34,822 nucleotides of DNA from a virus, in IMG/VR virus record IMGVR_UViG_3300029624_000203, positions 1-34,822 of that record, one strand, 5' to 3'. The position numbers were made by a program, and so were the translations under genes. Numbering within the stretch: the first letter of the stretch is position 1; each line of letters begins with the position of its first letter. The notes beneath the pieces were generated by a model. The model made no database searches, was not told where the DNA came from, and saw only the letters and a list, made by a program, of their open reading frames with translations. Of the stretch, positions 15,495-21,949 are shown piece after piece.

Positions 15495-15563
15495 GGGGGC
15501 AGGTGCCGGAGTCGAACCGGCGTCCCCAGGGGAATGAGCCCCGGGCGAATCCCATTGCCTGCC
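15495..15563 (-). tRNA. degenerate tRNA-Met(CAU)-like element
   Basis: A 69-base minus-strand element fills the gap between portal and protease genes. It has a perfect T arm (GCCGG, loop TTCGACT, CCGGC) and a 3' acceptor strand ACCTGCC followed by C and an encoded CCA. The 5' strand GGCAGGC pairs at six of seven positions. The anticodon arm resembles that of initiator tRNA, with GGG and CCC around loop CTCATTC, placing CAT at 34-36, but residue 37 is T. The D arm is only about 11 bases and cannot form a normal stem-loop, and the T8 position is A. It may be a decayed or minimal phage tRNA, or a structured processing element. Confidence 0.5.
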
Positions 15564-15565
15564 GC

Positions 15566-17002
15566 TTACTCCTGATCCGTCTTGTCAACGGGCGGCTCGG
15601 GCATCGCTAGCATCTGCGTGCCACTCGGCTTCCAGAGCATGCTCACGGGCACGCCATACTTCTCGGCTGCTTCCATGATCGCTTTGGCGTCCTGCGCCCG
15701 GCGTTCGAGTTCCTCGCGAAAGTCCATGCCCAGCTCCGAGTAGTGGTCCGATAGCGTCTTGAGTCCGGTCTCGACATCGGCGCGGTTCTGCTGGGCCTCG
15801 CGGCCCGCATCGACCGTCACCCGGCGTGGGCAGACCCAGCCGACGCGGTTCCAGTGCTTGACCGGCGCGAGTTCTCCCCGGTCGATGGCGTCGCCAATGA
15901 CGTAGCCCCAGGTCGGGCGCAGCAGCCGATGGATCAGGATCATCTGGCGGTAACTGAAGCGTCGGTCGGCCTTGGCCACGACGAGACGGATGCCCGCGCC
16001 GCCGATCTTCCCGGCGTCGAGGACGAACTCGTAGGGCAGCATTCCGGCGGCGGAGTCGCGCTTGAGGTGTTCGAGGAAGCCGGTGAAGACGGGGCTTGGG
16101 CGGTTCGACTGGAAACTCTCCAGCGATTCTCCTGGCTGGAGTGCAACGATCTTGCCGCCCACGATGCGCTGGAGCGTGACCGGATCGCTGGGTGTCGGCG
16201 CTTCCGCCGGGCCCGCGTGAACAGAAAAGTCGGAGTTCTCCTCCACGCCTCCATTGTCGCGCTTGATGATACGGGCGATGTCGGCGTTGTCCTTCACAGC
16301 GTGCTTCTCCAGCGCCAGCATCTCCATCTCGTCGAGGATATGGTTGATCGAGTGCTGGAGGGTCGGTGGCTGGCGCACGCCGCTGGCCGACTCCGGCTCG
16401 AAGATGTGGAGGACAGCGTTGGCGGGCACGTCGCGGGTGGAGTTGTCGTCGAGGATCAGGCGGTAGGCCAGAGGGGCTCCGTAGGCGTCGAGGCGGATGC
16501 CATCGACCGTCTCCGTCGAGGCAAAGGAGTCGCCGATGCGGTGGGCTTCCACCAGTTGCAGGCGCGGTCGCCCAAACCGGTCACGTACCTTGATGCAGAA
16601 GTATTCGCCGTCCACGTCGAGGCCTCGGCAGACGAGGTGCTGGCATTCCTCGAAGCTAAAGCGCTGGGTGATCTCGGCCCGAGCCGCCCAACGGGCGAAG
16701 AAGTCCTCGGCGGCTTTGTTCCACTCGAGGTCGTCGGTCAGCGCCTGCGGCTGGATGCCGTCGCCCGTCGAGTAGATGGCCATGTCGGCTACCATCTCTC
16801 GGGCAAAGCCGGAGTTCTTGTTGAGGTAACGGGAGCGCCGGACCAACTCCCGGCGCGTGTGGCTCGTCAGTTCCTTCTTCGCATCCGTTGGGGCTGCTCC
16901 CGGCACGGGTCCTCGCCGACGCGAGGGATTGGCGTTCTCGTAGGCGGTGGAGGACTTGGGCTGGAGCAGGCCAGTCCAGAACTGACGGGAAAACGGGTTC
17001 AC
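15566..17002 (-). CDS. phage portal protein, lambda family
   Basis: The 478-residue protein starts with GTG, overlapping the gpW-like stop as GTGA. It shows the lambda-type portal pattern: N-terminal RRELVRRSRYLNKNSGFAREMVADM, then IYSTGDGIQPQ, a strand GEYFCIKVRDRFGRPRLQLVE, and the central ASGVRQPPTLQHSINHILDEMEMLALEKHA helix region. It forms the dodecameric DNA gate and the packaging motor dock. Neighbours (gpW-like joiner upstream, protease downstream) match lambda W-B-C order. A GTTGACA heptamer ends 13 bases before its GTG, and another lies near its stop. No transposition or truncation is seen. Confidence 0.9.
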   Translation of the reverse strand: MNPFSRQFWTGLLQPKSSTAYENANPSRRRGPVPGAAPTDAKKELTSHTRRELVRRSRYLNKNSGFAREMVADMAIYSTGDGIQPQALTDDLEWNKAAEDFFARWAARAEITQRFSFEECQHLVCRGLDVDGEYFCIKVRDRFGRPRLQLVEAHRIGDSFASTETVDGIRLDAYGAPLAYRLILDDNSTRDVPANAVLHIFEPESASGVRQPPTLQHSINHILDEMEMLALEKHAVKDNADIARIIKRDNGGVEENSDFSVHAGPAEAPTPSDPVTLQRIVGGKIVALQPGESLESFQSNRPSPVFTGFLEHLKRDSAAGMLPYEFVLDAGKIGGAGIRLVVAKADRRFSYRQMILIHRLLRPTWGYVIGDAIDRGELAPVKHWNRVGWVCPRRVTVDAGREAQQNRADVETGLKTLSDHYSELGMDFREELERRAQDAKAIMEAAEKYGVPVSMLWKPSGTQMLAMPEPPVDKTDQE

Positions 17003-17247
17003 AGACCCAGCGGCCTGTCAACGTAGGAGGCGGCGACGCGGATCGGAGGCGGATACTTCGCTGGGTCGAGCTTCTGCAATGCCCGCTGGCAGGCCGCGAT
17101 GATCGTGTGGATCTCGTCGATCCGGCGCTTGGACACGCTCGACCCGTTGTCAGCGTAAGCTGCCAGCGTCTTCTTCAATTCCGCCTTCTGGATCGAGAGG
17201 ATTTCCTCGACCTCGGCGGAAGTGAAGCCTATGGAGTAGTCATTCAT
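16999..17247 (-). CDS. gpW-like head-tail joining protein
   Basis: This 82-residue small helical protein is read from ATG 17247 (MNDYSIGFTSAEVEEILSIQ). The open frame runs further upstream, but that portion lies antisense over the RusA-like gene. Two helices around GSSVSKRRIDEIHTIIAACQ resemble lambda gpW and its relatives, and its location immediately before the portal is the same as lambda W before B. It ends with PPPIRVAASYVDRPLGL, and its stop overlaps the portal GTG by four bases. The start is only 10 bases from that of the divergent RusA-like gene, with no obvious Shine-Dalgarno sequence. Confidence 0.65.
   Translation of the reverse strand: MNDYSIGFTSAEVEEILSIQKAELKKTLAAYADNGSSVSKRRIDEIHTIIAACQRALQKLDPAKYPPPIRVAASYVDRPLGL
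17016..17022 (-). promoter_or_regulatory. GTTGACA heptamer, 13 bases before portal GTG
   Basis: This minus-strand GTTGACA lies inside the last codons of the gpW-like gene (coding Val-Asp). Exactly 13 bases separate it from the portal GTG at 17002. The spacer starts GGCCGCT, like several other copies. Confidence 0.5.
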
Positions 17248-17257
17248 AGTCGGAAGT

Positions 17258-17635
17258 ATGTCTACAATTGCGTTTTTCGTTTCAGGAGAACCTCGATCTT
17301 GGGGATCCAATAAACCGAGGGCTTGGATACAAGCTATTGCGGATGCTCTATATGTTTCCACCGACCTCCGCAACTGTTGTGACGTCTGCAACTTGGAAGT
17401 GACGTGTCTTCTCGGACCCAAAGCCTATGAGAACCAAAAGGTCATTTGTCACGGTCCTGACATAGACAATCTGCTCTCTCCCTTCCTCGAAGCATTGAAG
17501 CTTCCAGATTCGAACGCTAAACGGGTATTCGATGACGATACATACTTTGAGGAGGCGAGGATTCGAAAGATACGGGTTCTCAATGACTCAGCTGCGGGAG
17601 CATTTGTTATTGTTCGTCGTCAGCCTCAAATTTAG
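17258..17635 (+). CDS. RusA-like Holliday junction resolvase
   Basis: This 125-residue protein is one of only two plus-strand genes. It has an FFVSGEPRSWGSNKPRAW start, like the substrate-binding strand of RusA, and the family core GPDIDNLLSPFLEALKL with Asp68, Asp70 and Asn71. A second acidic cluster RVFDDDTYFEEARIRK (Asp92-94) matches the catalytic aspartates 70, 72 and 91 of RusA in spacing. It is expected to cut Holliday junctions before packaging. It is AT-richer than its neighbours, inserted antisense between the methyltransferase and gpW-like genes, and overlaps the end of the methyltransferase by 29 bases. Its promoter must lie inside the neighbouring gene. Confidence 0.75.
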   Translation: MSTIAFFVSGEPRSWGSNKPRAWIQAIADALYVSTDLRNCCDVCNLEVTCLLGPKAYENQKVICHGPDIDNLLSPFLEALKLPDSNAKRVFDDDTYFEEARIRKIRVLNDSAAGAFVIVRRQPQI

Positions 17636-18953
17636 TCGTCACATCCTCGCCGTTCCGTAGCACCGGCCGACCTTCGCCGAGGGCCAGCCATCGCTTCACG
17701 ATGACGTCGCAGTAGGCGGGTGAAATCTCCATGCCGTAGACGCGGCGGCCGAGTTGCTCGGCGGCGATGAGCTGACTGCCGGAGCCGCTGAACGGCTCGT
17801 AGCAGAGTTCGCCGCGCTTGGTGTGCTGGCGCATGGGGATAGCGAAGCACTCCAGCGGCTTGGGCGTCGGATGGTCGGGGCGCTCGTCGTTGTTGATGCC
17901 CTCGATGTTCCAGACGCTGCGCAGATACTCGCTGTCGGCGCGGGGCGGCTTCTGGCCTTTGACCCAGCCGAAGAAGCAGGGTTCATGCGCCCAGAGGAAC
18001 CAAGATCGCGTGAGGATCGGGCGGTTGGGCTTGTGCCAGATGATCTGCTGATGGACGAACGCGCCGTTCTTCTCCCACGCTTGTTCAACCATCATTTGGC
18101 GGCGGCTGGCGTGCCAGCAATACCACGCAGCGTTCGGATGGATGGCGTGCTCAATGGCGACCTTGATAAAGCGGTCGTAGAGGTCGTTGTTGCGCTCGTC
18201 ATCAGCCTCGTCCCAAGTCGCGCCGTAGGTCTCTGACCAGTCGGTGTTCTTGGTGCGGGTCTGACCGGGGTGGTTGGTGCCGTCGTAGCCGACCAGATAC
18301 GGCGGGTCGGTCGCGAAGAGGATCGCCCGTTCTCCCTGCATCAGGCGAATGACGTCTTCAGCCTTCGTCGAGTCGCCGCAAAGAAGCCGGTGCTCGCCCA
18401 GCTCGTAGAGGTCGCCCGGTTGCGTGATCGGATCGACCGGCGGCGCGGACACGGTGTTCGATTCGTCCTCATGAGTGTCGAGGCGGTCCAGGATGTCGTC
18501 GAGCGAGTCCTCATCAAAGCCGGTCAGGTCGAGGTCAATTTCCCCATCGAGTTCCTGGAGGAGTTTCTTGAGGGCGTCCTCGTCGGTCTCGGAAAGTTCA
18601 GCCAAACGATTGTCTGCAACGAGCACAGCCATCTCGTCGGCTTCGGTAGCGAAGTTCTGGTAGTCCACCGGCACGAGCGCGACGCCGAGTTTCTTCGCCG
18701 CCATCAAGCGACCATGCCCGGCGACGATCAGCCCACTGCGCTTCGAGATGACGATGGGATGCCGCCAGCCCAGATACCGGATGTTCTTCGCCAGCAATTC
18801 GATCTGCGCGTCCGGATGCTGGTTCGGGTTGCGCGGGTTGGGCTTGAGTTCGGCGGTCGGCACCAGTTCCTCGAACTGGCACCAGACCTCGACCCCGGCG
18901 GCGATGGCTTTGGCCTTGGGCGTTTCAGGAGTTGCGGCGGCGGTCTCGCTCAT
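17607..18953 (-). CDS. ParB-domain DNA methyltransferase fusion
   Basis: The protein has 448 residues. Residues about 35-110 are a ParB/Srx-like domain with GLIVAGHGRLMAAKKLG (78-90 region), the nuclease/CTP-binding box. After an acidic linker comes a beta-class N4-cytosine or N6-adenine methyltransferase: catalytic DPPY at 216-219, then an acceptor region with WYCWHASRRQMM, and the AdoMet motif EPFSGSGSQ from about residue 386. The motif order DPPY before FxGxG defines the beta class. Such fusions are frequent in phages and prophages and may modify phage DNA against host restriction or regulate packaging. It has no cognate nuclease beside it. A GTTGACA heptamer ends 13 bases before its ATG, and a second copy lies 18 bases further upstream. 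Confidence 0.9.
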   Translation of the reverse strand: MSETAAATPETPKAKAIAAGVEVWCQFEELVPTAELKPNPRNPNQHPDAQIELLAKNIRYLGWRHPIVISKRSGLIVAGHGRLMAAKKLGVALVPVDYQNFATEADEMAVLVADNRLAELSETDEDALKKLLQELDGEIDLDLTGFDEDSLDDILDRLDTHEDESNTVSAPPVDPITQPGDLYELGEHRLLCGDSTKAEDVIRLMQGERAILFATDPPYLVGYDGTNHPGQTRTKNTDWSETYGATWDEADDERNNDLYDRFIKVAIEHAIHPNAAWYCWHASRRQMMVEQAWEKNGAFVHQQIIWHKPNRPILTRSWFLWAHEPCFFGWVKGQKPPRADSEYLRSVWNIEGINNDERPDHPTPKPLECFAIPMRQHTKRGELCYEPFSGSGSQLIAAEQLGRRVYGMEISPAYCDVIVKRWLALGEGRPVLRNGEDVTTKFEADDEQ

Positions 18954-18966
18954 GCGAGCGCCGGGG

Positions 18967-18991
18967 TGTCAACTAGGAATTGTCTGTCAAC
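18967..18991 (-). promoter_or_regulatory. two GTTGACA heptamers before methyltransferase
   Basis: Minus-strand GTTGACA copies at 18985-18991 and 18967-18973 stand 18 bases apart. The nearer copy is exactly 13 bases from the ATG at 18953, and the farther one contains the stop codon of the TIR gene. This marks the left edge of the AT-rich cargo operon. No -10 element is visible at normal spacing. Confidence 0.5.
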
Positions 18992-20693
18992 GTCTTCTTT
19001 CGGCTAGCTTCGCTACTAGCATTTCAACAACTCTATTGATTTCTGCGAGTGCGTCAGATGATTTGGATAAGCTGATTACGCCGATTCTACGAGTACGGTC
19101 TAGCCCGGCGAATCTCTCACCTGGCATTAAAATCGCCACAACTTCGCCCTTAGAAATTCTTTCATGAAACTCGTCAGATTCAAAGCATGTCCATACTCTG
19201 TCAGGGTAATCTTTCCCTAGAATCGCTACAACGAATAGTGACTCGGTTCTGTATATGGGACCAAGATACTCCTCTAAATCTTGTGCGACTATTCTGTATT
19301 GTTCATTGTGATCATAGAATACAGAGACTTGTCGCTTCTTTAATTCATCGAAAAGCTTAGACGCAAAAACTCGATCCGATCCGGCAAACGAAAGCGCTAT
19401 GTCATATCTCGAGTTAAATTCAGCATGGGTATAACCTAGCTGTTTAGCGAATCTCGTCCATTCTAAGTTTTTCAGATAGAAAACAAATTTTGGATCTTCA
19501 GCTACAAGAGATCTGGTGCGAGGATCATAATAAACTAAATCATTAAAATCACTATTGGTTGAAATGAATTCATCATACTCCCCCGATTCGATTATCGGAG
19601 AAACACTTCGTTCGATTTCTGCATGCTGATTGGTTACTTCATCTATTTGAATGGACCATTCTTTAGATTCCGCCAAATACTTCAAAACTTGCAGATATGG
19701 AGCCCGACCTTCTCTGTGAAGAACTGGTCCGGTTGCCAAAATTCGAGTGCGGTCACTATAAACAGGATAGATATCAGAGAATACACGTTGCTTAATCAGT
19801 TCCACACTTGTCTCTACGCCAATTACCCTCTGTTGAGCTTCAGTTACGCCAACATCTAGACAAGCAGCATGGCAGAACATTTGTGTCAGATGGAAGCTAC
19901 CATTTGCAGCCTCTATGATCTCGTCTGCCAGGTTAAATTTAACTTTGAGAACAGATTCTCCTTTCAGAATCAATTCAGCAATCTTTTCTTTTGAATTGGA
20001 CTCAAACTTAACTCGGTCGACCCGGCCTGCTAGGTCGGGTGCGAAGCTGACCAAAGAATGACCGGTGCGATTAATTCCAACGATTACTATTTTATCGGCA
20101 GGATTTTCTTCATCTGCGAGTTGCTTAACCTGATTGGCTATCTCTCCTTTGAGTATATCATCAAGTCTGTGGAAATCATCAATTATGACTAGACCGAAAT
20201 TGTTAGCACGAGGCAATTCCTGGATTTCCTTACGGTGTGTCGGTTTTCTAGCAGACAGCAACCTTGAAGAATTCCTAAGATTTAAAGAATCGATAACTTT
20301 GAGAATGCAGGTAGTTTTTCCAATCCCAGATGGACCTTCAACAACCAGTCCTCTTCCCGGAGTTCTTAATGCTACTTTCAGGTCTTGAAACTCTGATGGC
20401 TCAACAAAAGTATAAGTAGGAATTCCCGATTTCTTGAAAACCTGCTCAAGCCTGATTTTAGAGTCGGAATCATCGGCTGGGGGAAAGACGTCCTCAATCG
20501 AATAGTTTCCGACAGCAGCGATACTGTTTAATGCATGAAGTATCCGATATTGATAAGGACGCGTAGGATTTCTTGTATTGTTTGCTGCTGCGCTTACAGT
20601 TGATGTTGAGACTTTCGCGTACTTCGAAAGAAGGGAAAACGTGATGCCCTCCTTTTGGAGGATTTCTTTTAAGTTGTTCTGATTTTCCTCCAT
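18987..20693 (-). CDS. HTH-ATPase-TIR protein, candidate defence effector
   Basis: The protein has 568 residues. Residues 1-70 form a Cro-like HTH (GITFSLLSKYAKVSTSTVSA). Residues 110-310 are a P-loop AAA/STAND-type ATPase: Walker A GPSGIGKTT (120-128), Walker B GLVIIDDFHR (Asp172-Asp173), a sensor-like IVIVGINRTG and Arg224 in GRVDRV. Residues 330-410 look like a winged-helix region. Residues 430-545 form a TIR domain: YDIALSFAGSDR, VFYDHNE, and WTCFESDEF with Glu505 at the position of the NAD-hydrolysing glutamate. The likely role is a trigger-gated NADase causing abortive infection or superinfection exclusion. The gene is AT-rich and forms an operon with a paralogous small HTH gene 21 bases upstream. 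The domains are clear; the defence role is inferred. Confidence 0.85.
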   Translation of the reverse strand: MEENQNNLKEILQKEGITFSLLSKYAKVSTSTVSAAANNTRNPTRPYQYRILHALNSIAAVGNYSIEDVFPPADDSDSKIRLEQVFKKSGIPTYTFVEPSEFQDLKVALRTPGRGLVVEGPSGIGKTTCILKVIDSLNLRNSSRLLSARKPTHRKEIQELPRANNFGLVIIDDFHRLDDILKGEIANQVKQLADEENPADKIVIVGINRTGHSLVSFAPDLAGRVDRVKFESNSKEKIAELILKGESVLKVKFNLADEIIEAANGSFHLTQMFCHAACLDVGVTEAQQRVIGVETSVELIKQRVFSDIYPVYSDRTRILATGPVLHREGRAPYLQVLKYLAESKEWSIQIDEVTNQHAEIERSVSPIIESGEYDEFISTNSDFNDLVYYDPRTRSLVAEDPKFVFYLKNLEWTRFAKQLGYTHAEFNSRYDIALSFAGSDRVFASKLFDELKKRQVSVFYDHNEQYRIVAQDLEEYLGPIYRTESLFVVAILGKDYPDRVWTCFESDEFHERISKGEVVAILMPGERFAGLDRTRRIGVISLSKSSDALAEINRVVEMLVAKLAERRR

Positions 20694-20714
20694 GAAAGTA
20701 AGCGGGCGTTCAGT

Positions 20715-20945
20715 TTATTTAGAAGCACCAGTCCGAGCAGAGAAAATATCATGGACGCTATAGTTTTTCCTAGCGAGCATGTTTACCGCATTCGTAATTT
20801 TCGCCTTATAGGGATCTGAGGGGTTAGACCGTTTTCGGTAAGCCGCATTTATGGTTGAATATGAAATATCTGCTTTCTTAGCGACTTCAGTTTGCTTCAG
20901 CCCGTTGCTGTCAAGGATATCTCGTAAATTGTTTTTCACACGCAT
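20715..20945 (-). CDS. small HTH regulator paired with TIR protein
   Basis: This 76-residue protein is a stand-alone Cro-type HTH (GLKQTEVAKKADISYSTINA). It is visibly paralogous to the first 70 residues of the downstream TIR protein. Shared positions include NNL(R/K)(D/E)IL near the start, the ST(I/V)xAA recognition helix, NPxxPY, and NYS(V/I)xD(I/V)F at the end. It ends 21 bases before the TIR gene and is probably the repressor of the operon, or an antagonist that competes through the shared fold. A 6-bp palindrome lies about 30-50 bases upstream of its start, a natural operator. Confidence 0.8.
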   Translation of the reverse strand: MRVKNNLRDILDSNGLKQTEVAKKADISYSTINAAYRKRSNPSDPYKAKITNAVNMLARKNYSVHDIFSARTGASK

Positions 20946-20975
20946 GACTTATTCGCTAACATAGGAAAACCTACC

Positions 20976-20997
20976 TTTGTCAAGAAAACTCGACAAA
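20976..20997 (-). promoter_or_regulatory. palindromic candidate operator/promoter
   Basis: A perfect 6-bp inverted repeat, TTTGTC and GACAAA separated by 10 bases, lies in the AT-rich gap upstream of the small HTH gene. On the minus strand its right arm overlaps TTGACA, and TATGTT follows 14 bases later, a short promoter spacing. This arrangement, an operator over a -35 box, is typical of HTH autoregulation. The whole gap 20946-21038 otherwise contains only AT-rich sequence. Confidence 0.5.
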
Positions 20998-21038
20998 AAT
21001 ATGCAAAAATCGTGATTCATCGCCGATACTTCGTTTTA

Positions 21039-21485
21039 CTAGGTTTTTCGGAGACGGTCGATCTGCTCATCCGTCAACGGGGCGGGCTGGCCGTGGCGCT
21101 GCCAAGTGTGCTCGTTGCGCCCAAAGCCAAGCTGGACGTTCACGCTGGCCTTGGGCATCTCGATACCGTGGCGCTTCAGGATGGCGTCGGCTTCGGGATA
21201 CTTGACGCCCGCTTTGCCAAGGGCCTTGAGGACGGCGCAGGCGGAGAACCCGAGGATAAGCTTACGTTTGGACGTGTTCCTACAGGCGGGCTTCGCTGCG
21301 GCCTTTGGCGTCCGCTGCTCCACGATGAAGGCGGCGTGAACCTTGGCAGCGTCGGCATCGGTGAAGGTGCCGCAGAGGCGCTTACCTTCCCGGAGTTGAG
21401 ACTTCCCATTCTTGCAGGGAATGATTTTGAAGTCCCCGCAAGTGAGGACTTCACGGTCTTTATCGATGTGTTTTTGCCAGTTCAT
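21039..21485 (-). CDS. hypothetical protein
   Basis: This 148-residue, basic protein starts MNWQKHIDKDREVLTCGDFK, with a beta-rich first third and Cys residues at 16, 24 and 38. A Lys/Ala linker then leads to a helical C-terminal half containing AVLKALGKAGVKYPEADAIL and a final ASVNVQLGFGRNEHTWQRHG segment. I do not recognise the family. The gene lies between the terminase-side hypothetical and the AT-rich TIR operon, keeps phage-like GC-rich codon use and has a weak AAGAG before the ATG. It marks the right flank of the cargo insertion. Confidence 0.6.
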   Translation of the reverse strand: MNWQKHIDKDREVLTCGDFKIIPCKNGKSQLREGKRLCGTFTDADAAKVHAAFIVEQRTPKAAAKPACRNTSKRKLILGFSACAVLKALGKAGVKYPEADAILKRHGIEMPKASVNVQLGFGRNEHTWQRHGQPAPLTDEQIDRLRKT

Positions 21486-21504
21486 GCTTACTCTTGGTTG
21501 GTGG

Positions 21505-21849
21505 TTACTGATGGAGTTCGTCGTCTTCGAGGAGTTGCTGGTCAGTGCCCTGGCGCTTCATGCGGGCGAACTCTTGCGCCACCCACTTCTCGCCCGAGGC
21601 CTGTTGGATGCACTCGACGAGCGTGCCCTCGTAGAAGCTGGTGGCGTCGGCGAAGTGGCGTCCCCAGCGGGTGCGCAGGAAGTTGCGGATGGCCAGGTCG
21701 CTCGGCTGCCAGGGTGCGCTGCGGAGAATATTGAAGGCGTCGGCCCAGGCTTGGCTGGCGTCTTTCTCGCCAAGTTTTTCGTTGCTCTTGATCGTCCCGA
21801 AGAAGCCCCAGCAGTCTTCGGTCGGGGCGGTTAGGAAGGTGTCGTTCAT
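21505..21849 (-). CDS. small conserved hypothetical protein
   Basis: This 114-residue protein is read from ATG 21849, chosen because GGAG stands six bases before it; an in-frame TTG lies four codons upstream. It contains CWGFFGTIKSNEK, SQAWADAFNILRSAPWQPSD, FLRTRWGRHFADATSFYEG and an acidic C-terminus. The FFGT...AW...FL..R.GRHFAD pattern resembles a small hypothetical family found on plasmids and phages, whose function I do not know. It follows the terminase large subunit with a 100-base gap. Confidence 0.65.
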   Translation of the reverse strand: MNDTFLTAPTEDCWGFFGTIKSNEKLGEKDASQAWADAFNILRSAPWQPSDLAIRNFLRTRWGRHFADATSFYEGTLVECIQQASGEKWVAQEFARMKRQGTDQQLLEDDELHQ

Positions 21850-21949
21850 GTTGATCTCCAATGGTTTAAGTTTCTGAACGCATACACGCTCTGATAGCGC
21901 AGCCCAGCAAGGCTATTAGCCGCAGAATTCGATTATAAATCGTTCTTTT
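21850..21949 (-). promoter_or_regulatory. intergenic gap with TATAAT
   Basis: The minus strand of this AT-richer gap holds a perfect TATAAT near 21932-21937 (in GATTTATAATCG). No good -35 stands at 16-18 bases, although TTGAAA lies 10 bases upstream. It could be a weak promoter for the downstream hypothetical genes. A short AGCC...GGCT hairpin also occurs. No coding potential is seen. Confidence 0.3.

Noticed and set aside
15495-15563. attachment site at the tRNA-like element
   Set aside because: It is inside the head operon with no integrase nearby and no duplicated copy noticed in the window.
15854-17026. 390-residue plus-strand open frame
   Set aside because: Antisense shadow of the portal gene; composition biased to Val/Gly/Leu/Asp as expected from complementing GC-rich codons.
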